Shown here in pieces: positions 26,701-34,795 of a stretch of DNA of 61,118 nucleotides. Source of the stretch: DATGEP01 sp035310125 (GTDB lineage Bacteria > Chloroflexota > Ktedonobacteria > Ktedonobacterales > JADMIN01); NCBI GenBank assembly GCA_035310125.1, contig DATGEP010000135.1, positions 1-61,118 on the forward strand, written 5' to 3'. Position 1 is the stretch's first letter. Every line of letters begins with the position of its first letter. The notes under the pieces are model-generated. The model worked only from the letters and a program-made list of their open reading frames with translations, searched no databases and was not told where the DNA came from. Both the position numbers and the translations under genes were made by a program.

Positions 26701-26947
26701 GCGGAACGGAAGGGATCTGCCCAGTTTGCTGGAGGGTTCGTGCCAGCCATTGTGGAATGCGGTCATGCCCCACAGGAGGCTGCGCGTCTTCTTCGCGGAA
26801 GACACCGTCTATCATCTCCGCACCGCCGGGCGTCAGGCGCGGCGAGGACGGAGCGGACCACGTCATGCCAGCCGGCAGCGCCGCGCCACATCTGGCGCAC
26901 TGTGTCGCCATACTTTCGTTTATTTGCCCACAGCGCGGACACTGCAT
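23753..26947 (-). CDS. Pseudokinase fused to a membrane segment and a periplasmic-binding-type receptor domain
   Basis: A 1064-residue multi-domain protein. It begins with a zinc ribbon (CPRCGQINESMATQCARCG) and a Pro/Gly-rich linker (40-210). A kinase-like domain covers about 212-476: the usual catalytic lysine position reads VLIQEV (Gln), the HRD triad reads HGN (IHGNICPANIL, near 354), and DFG is replaced by VGV (near 367). The kinase is therefore probably inactive, though helix features such as GYAGPEQSRGQATPRSDLYAV persist. One transmembrane segment lies near 515-540, a short TPR-like stretch follows, and then a type I periplasmic-binding fold (about 635-1015) resembling Leu/Ile/Val-binding proteins. 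The domain order places a ligand sensor outside and a pseudokinase inside. An AGGGGG site precedes ATG 26947; longer frames lack one. Confidence 0.82.
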   Translation of the reverse strand: MQCPRCGQINESMATQCARCGAALPAGMTWSAPSSPRLTPGGAEMIDGVFREEDAQPPVGHDRIPQWLARTLQQTGQIPSVPPLTDSQQGAGMGRMPDPYQPPPAQGTPFPGRTFSGPPPLTPARPPFDAASPFGPSVPSILPDGSMRPALGALSGGATSRPAPPMVNSAPSMDIRPMGPVNVSGPAGAGQPPAQGGMALAQPLGPGTLLKGGRYRLIQRFHPAGAPEPQGNEPPVMLASDIEQPNGRVLIQEVLINSAFPEDAERVRRVLAQRLEDLARGGGLPPLIDNFTERRRHFLVFEMPSGELLSDRLARARGSLDETQAIGYALQVLDVLQRFERERPPFIHGNICPANILVRQSGQVVLVGVSTTLLLHPDGVVAHGQAAGIPGYAGPEQSRGQATPRSDLYAVCAVLHHMVTGTVPTPRPTPLFQPARRLNPEVSLELEEALSQGLRPSPTQRYQSVAELRAVLGPLASGRRATHVPDDLRDPASAHSALAPVRDAKGRLVLPHRRSAQNPLMLLGAILALIVLIGGGVLYIVSPHLSSGARATSTATADDRAALYQSRGIALSSGDFVLDTQRTDNNLKQRAAVALASGDSHSALSDYESAIASDQSDAEAAIYLEDLRLQSSGAPSVTVVAAIAFGAPSDTAQARAELQGVFLAQQYINSNQLLPGGLRVRVLILNSGPNSDDASTACNVLLQEIQAGNAQHLVGIIGWPESQQTELAISVLAPTGLAIVSPTADADALQGNHGNFFALVPAISQQAANLADAAVTSLNAQRILVLSDPQNAQSAAAAAAFLQRANHNISQVVVATHASFTSDVSTVKDFNGLVAQAVAQADTLIFIAGSDQDSYNLAAAVSAANAANGTSMRALALSDSLTPALLGMGSDPLAAIVRTTPAPLASLYIAGFADAGEWGQNGINMTRPGFFDDYAGQFGANAEPIGLPNADASSILAYDGTRVLLSADAHAIKTVNGQLKLPDPTTVRLWLLQYNASHPYQGIGGAIAFTQTGSEPNKSLVILKLSPTAQASENSSVAQISVIAIVGGKTTFCGNPSSSCDLSA

Positions 26948-27175
26948 GAGTGCGACCCCCTGGGTGAACTGTAGTGAGGCGGAGCATCTGCGCGGCGAAC
27001 GGCAGAGCGATGGCCATCTCCGCCATTCTAGGGCATGCGGGGTCGTCTGACAAGCGTATGAACGCTCTGTCACCAGACGAAGGCAAGCCGGGTTCCAGAT
27101 TGCGAGAATGCGCGCGGAATCGTTACCATTGTGAACGGTTGAGCGACGTTTGTGTATCGGGTGACAGACGGATAG

Positions 27176-27973
27176 ATGAAGATGGCCGCCGACGTACAGC
27201 CGCCGAATGAGGCAGAGATGCCAACGCTGCCGCCACCACCTGGTGCGACCGCACCTATGGAGCGCGCAGCGGCGCCCGCGCGCAGTACCGTTGGCGATTC
27301 GTGGAGCTGGCTTTGGAAGGATACGTTAGGGCGGGTGGTGCCGCTGACGGCTGGGGCGGTTATATTTGCCCGCCTTACCCGCGAGGGACGGCGCGAGGCA
27401 GGTGTCACGAGGAGACACCTCGGGCGGGATGTGGCGCTGGGAGTCGTGGCGGGCATTCCAATGGCGGCAATCGCCGCCGTGTTTCGTGGCTGGGTGGCGC
27501 CGAACTACCGGCTGCCCACACCGGCGGATCAGGCATTGCAAACGGGATTCTATTTCGGGCTCAACGCGCCGGCTGAGGAGCTGTTTTGGCGCGGGACGGT
27601 ACAGGCACTGGCTGAGAAAGGAGCCGCGCGGCTGCCGCACATGCGGCGAGCGGCACCGTGGCTGGGATGGGCGTTCGCTACTACGACTTTTGGGCTATAT
27701 CACCGTCTTGGTAACTGGAGCTGGCGCTCCATCGCGGGGGTGACAGTGGCTGGCGGCTTCTTCGGTGCGCTCTACCAGCTTCAGCGGCGCCCGCGATCAT
27801 TGCTGGCGCCGGTGCTCGTCCACGGTTTCGCGACAGCGGGATTTCTCAGCTGGGGGGATGTGTACCTGCATCTGCGCGGGCGCTATCTGAGGGCGAGACG
27901 TGTGGAGCGGGCGCCGGCTGAGGGATACGCGGGCGCTGGTGGCACGGCTGATGGTGAGCAGACATCGCGATAG
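27176..27973 (+). CDS. CPBP-family intramembrane metalloprotease-like protein
   Basis: A 265-residue membrane protein of the CPBP/CAAX-protease (Abi) family. A proline-rich N-terminus of about 45 residues precedes several hydrophobic segments. The family motifs are recognisable: EE in NAPAEELFWRG near residue 135, a histidine in FGLYHRLGNWSW, and the final LVHGFATAGF histidine. Relatives cut prenylated or membrane substrates, or act in bacteriocin self-immunity. No bacteriocin genes are nearby. The start could be ATG 27176 or ATG 27182. Confidence 0.72.
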   Translation: MKMAADVQPPNEAEMPTLPPPPGATAPMERAAAPARSTVGDSWSWLWKDTLGRVVPLTAGAVIFARLTREGRREAGVTRRHLGRDVALGVVAGIPMAAIAAVFRGWVAPNYRLPTPADQALQTGFYFGLNAPAEELFWRGTVQALAEKGAARLPHMRRAAPWLGWAFATTTFGLYHRLGNWSWRSIAGVTVAGGFFGALYQLQRRPRSLLAPVLVHGFATAGFLSWGDVYLHLRGRYLRARRVERAPAEGYAGAGGTADGEQTSR

Positions 27974-27996
27974 CGCATGCTACATCTGGCTACATC

Positions 27997-28015
27997 TGGG
28001 GAGGCGCTCGCGGCC
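27997..28015. repeat. Copy of a 19-nt intergenic motif
   Basis: TGGGGAGGCGCTCGCGGCC occurs here and again at 34514-34532, both times in a spacer and the same orientation. It is probably a remnant of another dispersed repeat. Confidence 0.45.
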
Positions 28016-28046
28016 ATCAATGGCGGCGCACAGGACGCGCGGCGGC

Positions 28047-28069
28047 GGGCGTCCACCGGACGCCCCTAC
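28047..28069. repeat. CTAC-tailed palindromic repeat
   Basis: GGGCGTCC and GGACGCCC arms with a short centre and a CTAC tail, in the spacer between the CPBP and DUF1684 genes. Confidence 0.65.
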
Positions 28070-28192
28070 GGGCCTGTGGCGCATGCCAACGTCCCACCTG
28101 GATTCGGTATAAAGGCGGCATGGACAGCCGATGGTATACAATTTGAAGTGGGCGTGGATTGAGCGCGTGCGTACGGAAAGTGGGAGCGGAGT

Positions 28193-28771
28193 ATGGCAGA
28201 GGAGCAACGGGGGGATCCAGCGCGGTATATTCGCGAAGTGACAGAGTATCGCCAGCAGAGAGATAAATCTTTCGCGACATCGCCGGATACACCCATCCCA
28301 GAGGAGCAACAGGGCGAGCACTTTGGCGGATTGAAGTATTATCCGCCGGATTTGGCGTTTCGCGTGGAGGCCGAAGTGGTCCCGTTTGAAGCGCCGCAGG
28401 TGGTGATGCTCGGCTCGACGAAGGGCGACATCCGCCGGCAGCTGCGCTACGGCGAGCTGCGCTTCCGCGTGCGCGGCGAGGAATGCCGGTTGATCGCGTT
28501 CAAGGATGTTGACAATGCCGAGAGTCCGGAGCTGTTTGTGCCGTTTCGCGACGCCACTTCAGGGGGCGAGACCTATGGGGCGGGGCGCTATCTCGACGTG
28601 GAGGAGGACCGTGAAAGCGACGGACCACGGAACGTGATTCTCGACTTCAATCTCGCGTATAGCCCGTGGTGCGCGTATAACGTCGCGTATAGCTGCACGC
28701 TGCCACCGCCGGAGAATACGCTGTCTGTCGCCATCGCAGCAGGCGAGATGTCGTATCCGGTTGACCATTAG
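28193..28771 (+). CDS. DUF1684 family protein
   Basis: A 192-residue protein matching the DUF1684 pattern: an N-terminal helical part, a beta segment with YYPPDLAFRVEAEV, the central LRFRVRGEECRLIAFKD, and the conserved tail FVPFRDATSGGETYGAGRYLD followed by ILDFNLAYSPWCAYN and CTLPPPENTL. DUF1684 proteins are widespread and of unknown function. The protein is probably cytoplasmic. GGAG lies five bases upstream of the ATG. Confidence 0.82.
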   Translation: MAEEQRGDPARYIREVTEYRQQRDKSFATSPDTPIPEEQQGEHFGGLKYYPPDLAFRVEAEVVPFEAPQVVMLGSTKGDIRRQLRYGELRFRVRGEECRLIAFKDVDNAESPELFVPFRDATSGGETYGAGRYLDVEEDRESDGPRNVILDFNLAYSPWCAYNVAYSCTLPPPENTLSVAIAAGEMSYPVDH

Positions 28772-28868
28772 CGACGAGCGGGACGAGTAGTGATCGCGGG
28801 GCATTCTTGGGCGACATGTCGTCACTCGCGCACGAAGGCCGCGACACGAACAGTGTATGGGTCCGAAA

Positions 28869-28911
28869 TGTCCTCCTCAGGAACAACTGCCCGTGGCTCT
28901 TGAGGAGGACA
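28869..28911. terminator. Bidirectional terminator-like hairpin between convergent genes
   Basis: TGTCCTCCTCA and TGAGGAGGACA form an 11-bp perfect stem around a 21-nt loop in the spacer where the DUF1684 gene and the cysteine-rich secreted protein gene meet tail to tail. The position suits a two-way terminator, although no long thymine run follows. Confidence 0.5.
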
Positions 28912-28975
28912 CGTCTTGTGACGGTGAGGAGGTGCCGGCACGAGCATCTTTACGCGGACCGGCACCGGCAGGATG

Positions 28976-30757
28976 TCAACCGCTGCATGAGGTGCTGAGC
29001 TGTGGATTCGCCTCGACGGGGCTGATTATCGTCCCCGCATAGCGAGCCACATTTGGTGTCCCATACTCGGCATCCGCTCCGAAGCTGGCCGTCGTCACGC
29101 TGGCAATGACGTTGCCGAAATTCCACTGACATGACATACCATTGCCAGAGATGGACGACTGCTTCCCGATCGTCCAGAACGGGTAGAACGCCGCACCGAC
29201 CGGTGGCGCGGTACAGCCGCTGCCCGTGCTGACGTTGCAATTTTGCTCCGAGCCGGCCAGATCGGTTTCAAACTGGATGCTCGGATAGGAATTGCCCGCG
29301 GCGTCGAAGGGGCCGGTGTACTGGAATGGCGTTGGGTGCGTTGCCGAGCCATCAGGCCAGTCAGCGATATACGAGCTGCCTTCGAAGTCGAGATCGCCGT
29401 TCTGATAGTAGTCATCCAGGCAGCCGGCAATCGGCCAGGAGACTGTTTGGGTGACGCCGTTAATCGTGACTGGGCGCGGGCCAGCCGGGAAGCAGTTGGC
29501 GTCCGATTGCTCGCAGAGTCCACCGCGTGGGCAGGCGAGGTTGCCCTCTGTGGTGCTGTTGGTGCAGCCACTGGCCGTGCATGGTCCTTCGCCGGTACCT
29601 CCCGGCTCGAATGCGCTGTTGCAGGTCTGGTAGCTTTGTGGGTCGCTGAATGTCTGGCCACCGAGGTTATATGAGAGCGGCAGGCTGTTGCTGACGCTGC
29701 TGCATGGCTCGAAGTGACCCAGCTCGTCCTGCATCAGCACGCCGCCTTCCAGCGCTGCCCACGGCACCTGGTTCTGCACCGCGGCGGTGTTGTACTCGGC
29801 ATGGAAGCTGAATGGCGTGCCGTTGCACGTGTGCAGATTAGAGTGCATGAAGCCATTGGATGCGCTGGCGACCATGTAGCCGACTTGCCCGGTGGATAGA
29901 TCGTCCACCTCGGTACGCAATCCGTCAGCTGTGTCTTTGAGGATCACGCGCAATGTATCGCCCTGGTTCATCAGGAGCGTGTGGCTGTTGGGCAGGAAGG
30001 AGCTCACGTCGGAGAGCTGGGGACTGGGCGGGCCGGTGGGAATGCCGTCCGTCTGGATGTAGGAGAAGTTAACCGGCTCGACGCACGAGCGGTTGCAGTA
30101 CGTAAAGTTGTAGCCGCATTCCAGACTATCAATCGTGAGCGCCGCACAGTAGTGGGCGGGGTCGCAGCTAAACGCATCTACAAACGTGCCGTAGCCGGGG
30201 GGATAGAATTGCAGCTCCATGAACGCGGAGCCGGCGTCGGTTGCCGCACCCATGCCCGTGTTGGAATCGCTGTCAGGACTACAGGGATTCTGTGGGTATG
30301 AATTGGGATCGCACATTGGCAGGCCGAACCACGGGGCGGCGCTCAGCTCGGCGTAGTCGCTGACGGTTGTGCCGTTGGGGTTGACCGTCGGCGTGCCTGC
30401 CGGGTCATGGGCGAGTCGCATGAAGTAGGTCATCGTATTGGCACTGTTGGGTGCGCTGGAGATGAACTTGACCGACGGCTCGTCGTGTCCGACGTAGTAG
30501 TTGTTGTCGTAGAAGCGAGACGCCTTGCCGTTCACCTTTGCCCACGGGTCCGTGCACAGCCCTCGCATTCCAGGTTTCACCGACTTATAGATGTTGCTCC
30601 AGCCGTTGCAGTCCATCTCGCCGTAGCTATTTGGCGTGACGCCGCTTGAGGCAGTAGCATGCAGGCTTGCGCCCGCGAAGGTGGCCAGCAGCAATAAGGG
30701 GACGATACCAACCAGGGCCAGGATGCGGACGATTGGTTTTTGCAGCCAGGATCTCAC
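28976..30757 (-). CDS. Secreted cysteine-rich protein of unknown function
   Basis: A 593-residue extracytoplasmic protein. The GTG start at 30757 has GAGAGGAGC nearby and opens a signal or anchor segment (VRSWLQKPIVRILALVGIVP, then a hydrophobic stretch ending GASLHATAS). The mature part has about 25 cysteines, many paired within short loops (for example LECGYNFTYCNRSC), rich in Ser, Thr, Asn and Gly, which points to several disulfides and an exported location. No known domain was recognised. A Gly/Thr/Cys-rich stretch in the middle (GPCTASGCTNSTTEGNLACP) may be a flexible loop. It stands alone between a convergent DUF1684 gene and divergent rbfA. Confidence 0.65.
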   Translation of the reverse strand: MRSWLQKPIVRILALVGIVPLLLLATFAGASLHATASSGVTPNSYGEMDCNGWSNIYKSVKPGMRGLCTDPWAKVNGKASRFYDNNYYVGHDEPSVKFISSAPNSANTMTYFMRLAHDPAGTPTVNPNGTTVSDYAELSAAPWFGLPMCDPNSYPQNPCSPDSDSNTGMGAATDAGSAFMELQFYPPGYGTFVDAFSCDPAHYCAALTIDSLECGYNFTYCNRSCVEPVNFSYIQTDGIPTGPPSPQLSDVSSFLPNSHTLLMNQGDTLRVILKDTADGLRTEVDDLSTGQVGYMVASASNGFMHSNLHTCNGTPFSFHAEYNTAAVQNQVPWAALEGGVLMQDELGHFEPCSSVSNSLPLSYNLGGQTFSDPQSYQTCNSAFEPGGTGEGPCTASGCTNSTTEGNLACPRGGLCEQSDANCFPAGPRPVTINGVTQTVSWPIAGCLDDYYQNGDLDFEGSSYIADWPDGSATHPTPFQYTGPFDAAGNSYPSIQFETDLAGSEQNCNVSTGSGCTAPPVGAAFYPFWTIGKQSSISGNGMSCQWNFGNVIASVTTASFGADAEYGTPNVARYAGTIISPVEANPQLSTSCSG

Positions 30758-31015
30758 ATCTTGCTCCTCTCTGACATGGCCGCGCCATGTCTGGCGGTTC
30801 ACTACGCTGTCTGGTAACTCATATGCCTATTCAAGGATAACGCATGAGATGTAGCGGTGTTAGGGTATGGCGAGTTAAGAATCTTTCCGCATCTCTCTAG
30901 CAGCCGGTGCGAAACGTTACAATACACGTAGGCGATAGACCATGCACGGCGGCAAGAAGGCTGCCATGCTCTGCCAGACGGGCGACCGCCTGGCTATCCG
31001 CGCCGGAGGTGAAGT

Positions 31016-31432
31016 ATGTCGAAGAATTGGCGCCAGGATCAGCTCGGCGAGGTGATCGCCCATGAGCTGAGTGACCTGATTCGCACGCGCATGAAGGATC
31101 CGCGCATCGGTTTCGCGAGCATTACGGACGTGGATCTCTCGGCGGATCTGCGCCATGCCAAAGTTTTCGTCAGCGTGATGGGTGACACGCAGGAGCAACA
31201 TGACACGCTCGACGCCCTCAATCACGCGAACGGATTTCTACGGCATGAGCTCGCCCAGCGCCTGACCGTTCGCCATACGCCGGAAATCGCGTTTCGTTTG
31301 GATGAGTCTATCGCGCACGGCGCGCATGTGCTCGACCTCATCAATCAGGTGAGCGAGGGCACGGCTGCCGGCGCGGGCGCTGGGGCGTCCAGGAGCAGGC
31401 GCGCGAACAGCGCTGAGTCAATTGACGACTGA
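31016..31432 (+). CDS. rbfA: Ribosome-binding factor A
   Basis: A 138-residue small-subunit maturation factor with a KH-like fold. The family core is clear: an N-terminal helix with IAHELSDLIRTRMKDPRIGFASITDVDLSADLRHAKVFVSVMG, then RHELAQRLTVRHTPEIAFRLDESI. A basic Ala/Gly-rich tail follows. GGAGG lies just before the ATG. The NrnA-like phosphoesterase gene follows 49 nt downstream, a common arrangement in bacteria. Confidence 0.93.
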   Translation: MSKNWRQDQLGEVIAHELSDLIRTRMKDPRIGFASITDVDLSADLRHAKVFVSVMGDTQEQHDTLDALNHANGFLRHELAQRLTVRHTPEIAFRLDESIAHGAHVLDLINQVSEGTAAGAGAGASRSRRANSAESIDD

Positions 31433-31481
31433 GTAGAGTCTGGGCGGCGGCACTTTCGCGCTTCGGCACGCGCCGGGCGGG

Positions 31482-32585
31482 ATGGTCCGCCGCCTCGCTA
31501 TGTACAATGAAAGCGTCTGGGAATTGATGGGTAAACACGTGGAGCTAGCGCTTGATACGCTGAACGGGCAGCAGGCGGCGCGCGCGCGCATCCTCGCCGC
31601 GGGCATTGGGAGCGAGCTTGCCGAGCGCGCCTGGCAGATGATCGAGGACGCGCGCCAGATCGTCATCCTCGCCCACGAGCATCCTGATCCCGACGCGCTT
31701 GGATCCGCGCTCGGCCTTGCTTTCGCGTTGGAACCGCATGGCAAGGAGTGTGTCATCGCCTGCGCGGACGCGGTCCCAGCGAACTATGATTTTTTGCCGG
31801 GGTGGGAGCGCGTCGTCAGCGCACTTCCCCATGAGAATTTCGACCTCGTCATCGCGCTGGATGCCGGAGAGCTGAGCCGTTACGGCTCCCTCTACACGCG
31901 CCACCAGAGCTTCTTCGACCGGGCGCCGATTCTGAACGTAGATCACCATATCACGTCGGTGGGGTGCGGGCGCGTCAATATCATTGATCCCGTTGCGGCG
32001 GCGACGGCGGAGCTGCTCACGGTCTTTCTCTTGAATCGTGGCGCGGAGATTGGGACGGAAGCGGCGAAGTGCCTGCTGGCGGGCATCATCACCGATACGC
32101 GCTCTTTCGAGTTTGACGCGACGACGGCGCGCACGCTGACGGCAGGGGCGTATCTGGTTGGCAAGGGCGCCATCCCGGATGCCATCATCAAACCGATGTA
32201 CCGGATGAAGCCGCTGGCGAAGGCGCGGCTGTGGGGGCTGGCGCTGCAGACGATGGAGAGCGCGGCGGGTGGGCGCGTGGTCTGGGCGGCCATTCGCCGT
32301 GAGATGCTGACTGCCAGCGGCGCGACAACGGATATGGACGACGGCCTGGCCAGCTTCCTGATTGATATTGAGGGGGTGGGCATCGCGGCGCTCTTCAAGG
32401 AGCAGACGGATGGCAGCACCAAGGTGAGTATGCGCTCCGTCGCGCCCTACGATGCCGCGAAAATCGCCGCGCACTTCGGCGGGGGCGGCCACATGCGCGC
32501 GGCGGGCTGCACGCTGGCAACCGGTGTTGATGAGGCGGTGCGGACGCTGATGCCGCATCTGGTGGCGCTGATCGAGGGCGTATAG
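31482..32585 (+). CDS. DHH-family phosphoesterase (NrnA-like oligoribonuclease / pAp phosphatase)
   Basis: A 367-residue cytoplasmic manganese-dependent phosphoesterase. Metal-binding motifs are in order: HEHPDPDALGSALG, ALDAGELSRYG, NVDHHITSVGCG, then the DHHA1 C-terminal motif FGGGGHMRAAGCTL. NrnA degrades very short RNAs and dephosphorylates 3'-phosphoadenosine 5'-phosphate. The start is uncertain: 31482 is the longest choice, while ATG 31500 or 31527 are possible and no site has a strong RBS. It follows rbfA, as nrnA often does. Confidence 0.85.
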   Translation: MVRRLAMYNESVWELMGKHVELALDTLNGQQAARARILAAGIGSELAERAWQMIEDARQIVILAHEHPDPDALGSALGLAFALEPHGKECVIACADAVPANYDFLPGWERVVSALPHENFDLVIALDAGELSRYGSLYTRHQSFFDRAPILNVDHHITSVGCGRVNIIDPVAAATAELLTVFLLNRGAEIGTEAAKCLLAGIITDTRSFEFDATTARTLTAGAYLVGKGAIPDAIIKPMYRMKPLAKARLWGLALQTMESAAGGRVVWAAIRREMLTASGATTDMDDGLASFLIDIEGVGIAALFKEQTDGSTKVSMRSVAPYDAAKIAAHFGGGGHMRAAGCTLATGVDEAVRTLMPHLVALIEGV

Positions 32586-32628
32586 CTGTCGCTTGCGGAG
32601 TAGGGGCGGCGTTGAGGGTCAACGCGCT

Positions 32629-32994
32629 TTACCCTTCAATCACCTCCGGCATGAACTGAGCGGGGGCCAGCGTTTCCGCTTCCAGCACGATGACATCCAT
32701 ACCGGTTGCCGTGCCGGACTCGTGCCACTCGCCGGCCACCCAGAAGGCAGCCTGTCCAGCCACAATTGGGTGGCGCTCCGGATGCTCACCCCGCACCCAT
32801 CCTTCGCCATGGACGACGAGGAATAGCTGTTGCCCGACTGCCTGGTGGAAGCCAACAAGCCCGCCAGCTTCCAGGTGCATGCAGCCGAGCTGGAACTCAC
32901 CAGCGCCGCGCTGTATGGGGGACAACACGAGGCCCGCGCTCCCGAAGCGCGTGATGGGATGGCCGGCGGAGGTGTCGAAGCGAAAGAGCCGCAT
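32629..32994 (-). CDS. Single-domain cupin protein
   Basis: A 121-residue beta-barrel protein. Cupin motif 1 lies near residues 48-65 (GGLVGFHQAVGQQLFLVVHGEGWVRG) and motif 2 follows around AGQAAFWVAGEWHESGT. Two histidines and a glutamate could hold a metal. No substrate can be named. GGAGG precedes the ATG. Confidence 0.75.
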   Translation of the reverse strand: MRLFRFDTSAGHPITRFGSAGLVLSPIQRGAGEFQLGCMHLEAGGLVGFHQAVGQQLFLVVHGEGWVRGEHPERHPIVAGQAAFWVAGEWHESGTATGMDVIVLEAETLAPAQFMPEVIEG

Positions 32995-33104
32995 GGTTCT
33001 ATCCTCCAGGTTGTCGCCGCGAAGCGGTAACCTCGTTTATCTGCGCACCCGTTTCAAGGGGGCGAGCACAGTGGTCGCGCACATTCTATTGGGAGCGCTT
33101 GCGC

Positions 33105-33740
33105 TCAATAGGCGACGGATACGGCAGCGTGGCGTGATGCTGGGTCGTCGAGCCGTTTCAGGATAGCATCGGCGAGGTCGGCGCGCGAGATGAAGCGGCC
33201 ACGCGGCAGATTGCGGTTGATGGCAGTGCGGTAGTGGCCGGTGTGGGGCCGGTCGGTGAGCCGCGGCGGACGCAGAATTGTCCATTCGAGGTCGCTGTCG
33301 CGCACTTCCTCCTCCATCCGCGCCAGGTCCGCGTAGGGCGCTTTGAAGATCGCCCGAACGATGGGTTTCAGCACGAGGCGATCGAATAGCACGTCGCCGT
33401 CGCCCACCACGAGCGGGTTGGCGCTGATGCAGACCAAACGCTGGACGCCATTCGCTCGCATGGCGCGCAGGATGTTGCGCATGCCGGCTGAATAGAGCGT
33501 AACGGGCGTTTCGCGTGTGGTAGAGCCAATACAAGACACGACGGCGTCCTGGCCAATGACCGCCTTCTCGACCGCAACGGGGTCGAGCACGTCGCCGCGC
33601 AGGACACGCAAGCGCTCGTGCTGGAGCGTAACGCGCGATGGGTTGCGGGCCAGCACCGTTACATCGTGTCCCGCCGCCAGCGCCTGATCAACGAGCCGCG
33701 AGCCGGTTCTGCCGGTCGCGCCGAAGATAGTAAGCTTCAC
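33105..33740 (-). CDS. NAD(P)-binding protein, NmrA/atypical SDR type
   Basis: A 211-residue Rossmann-fold protein beginning MKLTIFGATGRTGSRLVDQAL, the G-x-x-G-x-x-G nucleotide motif of NmrA-like and atypical short-chain dehydrogenase proteins. LARNPSR near residue 32 is typical of NADP binding, and the catalytic Tyr-x3-Lys of classical SDRs is not seen. GTG start with AGGAG. The first 4 nt overlap the end of the upstream tetR gene, so it is translated together with its likely regulator and is probably that regulator's target. Confidence 0.8.
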   Translation of the reverse strand: MKLTIFGATGRTGSRLVDQALAAGHDVTVLARNPSRVTLQHERLRVLRGDVLDPVAVEKAVIGQDAVVSCIGSTTRETPVTLYSAGMRNILRAMRANGVQRLVCISANPLVVGDGDVLFDRLVLKPIVRAIFKAPYADLARMEEEVRDSDLEWTILRPPRLTDRPHTGHYRTAINRNLPRGRFISRADLADAILKRLDDPASRHAAVSVAY

Positions 33741-34405
33741 TGTGGATCTCCTGGAGTATTTGCTTTGGGTAGCTTGGGGCCGGATTGTTCTATTGCCGTA
33801 GTGGGGGCCAGACCGTCAATCAGGGTGCGCGCGATCTCGCTCGCGAACTGGTCTTTGGGGAGGATAGTTGATGCCTCACCGGAGACGTGGCGGACCTGCG
33901 TGTAGTTGAAGCAGACGCCGAGCAGCAGCGTCGCGACGGCGGCGGGATTGGCGTCCGCGCGGACACGCCCCTGCCGCTGCTCCGCATCAAGGTAGGCCGC
34001 GACGCTGCGCAGGGCGGCTTCGGGGCCGGTGCCCAGGCTGCGAAGCCGCGCGTTGTGGGCGGCGGCGAGGACGGGGTCTGAGGCGAGCGCCACATTCAGC
34101 GGCATGACATGCGCGAAGAACTCCACCGCCGATGCGGCGACTTCTTCCAGGGTTGCCATGACCGTGCCCGCACCAGCGCGCGCCGGCAGCTCGCCGATAA
34201 GCCGCAAGAAGTGGCCGGAGAGGCGCTCGTTCATCACGGCGAGCAGCAGCTCGGCCTTGTCCGCGAAGTGCCGGTATAGCGTGGCTTCGGCGTAGCCAGC
34301 CTCGCGGGCGATATCTTTGGTCGTGACCGCCATAATTCCCTGCTCGCGGATGATTCGCTCCGTCGCGTCCATCAGCCGCTCGCGCGTGCTGACCGGTTTG
34401 CTCAT
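33737..34405 (-). CDS. TetR/AcrR-family transcriptional regulator
   Basis: A 222-residue repressor-type protein. The N-terminal helix-turn-helix covers residues 8-55 (RERLMDATERIIREQGIMAVTTKDIAREAGYAEATLYRHFADKAELL). The C-terminal ligand-binding part is all-helical and specific to the protein. The next gene overlaps by 4 nt. The spacer just upstream holds nested inverted repeats (34417-34466) that are the probable operator, suggesting autorepression of a two-gene unit. GAGAGGG precedes the ATG. Confidence 0.88.
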   Translation of the reverse strand: MSKPVSTRERLMDATERIIREQGIMAVTTKDIAREAGYAEATLYRHFADKAELLLAVMNERLSGHFLRLIGELPARAGAGTVMATLEEVAASAVEFFAHVMPLNVALASDPVLAAAHNARLRSLGTGPEAALRSVAAYLDAEQRQGRVRADANPAAVATLLLGVCFNYTQVRHVSGEASTILPKDQFASEIARTLIDGLAPTTAIEQSGPKLPKANTPGDPQ

Positions 34406-34416
34406 GTTATCCCTCT

Positions 34417-34466
34417 CTCACGCGTGAGTGATTACCCACTCACATTGTACTTGAGTAATCGCTCAC
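34417..34466. promoter_or_regulatory. Probable TetR operator region
   Basis: A perfect 12-bp palindrome CTCACGCGTGAG (34417-34428) overlaps GTGAGTGATTAC (34424-34435), which is mirrored by GTAATCGCTCAC (34455-34466) with one mismatch. TGAGTGATTACCCACTCA and TGAGTAATCGCTCA are further half-site pairs. The block begins 12 nt upstream of the tetR start codon, where an autoregulated repressor would bind. Confidence 0.6.
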
Positions 34467-34513
34467 CGTCAAGAGCAAACCGATCTCGCGCGAAGTGTGT
34501 CTGATACCGAATG

Positions 34514-34532
34514 TGGGGAGGCGCTCGCGGCC
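34514..34532. repeat. Copy of a 19-nt intergenic motif
   Basis: Identical to TGGGGAGGCGCTCGCGGCC at 27997-28015. Confidence 0.45.
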
Positions 34533-34795
34533 GTGAGCGACCGTTGCTGCTCAACCTCGGTGCGCCTGGCGGCTTCGACATCACGCCCTGGGCGGATCCG
34601 GGCCAGGTGATTGACGCTCACTATGGTGGGAGGTGTGGGTGGTGAGGCTGTCATCACCGTATCGGCTGAGAGATGCACAAGCGGCCAGCGGCAACTCATG
34701 CATCTCGTTCAAGCGCTACTTGCGCCCTTTCATTCTTCGCGAGCAGAAGAAAGCGCGGCGTACGATGTGGAAGAGACCAACTGATGCGAGGTCGT

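Larger units (their letters stand above)
34406..34795. other. Intergenic region with operator and one motif repeat
   Basis: The 390 nt between the tetR start and the rocA stop hold the operator (34417-34466) and a copy of a 19-nt motif (34514-34532). The remainder has no gene or strong signal. Confidence 0.5.
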
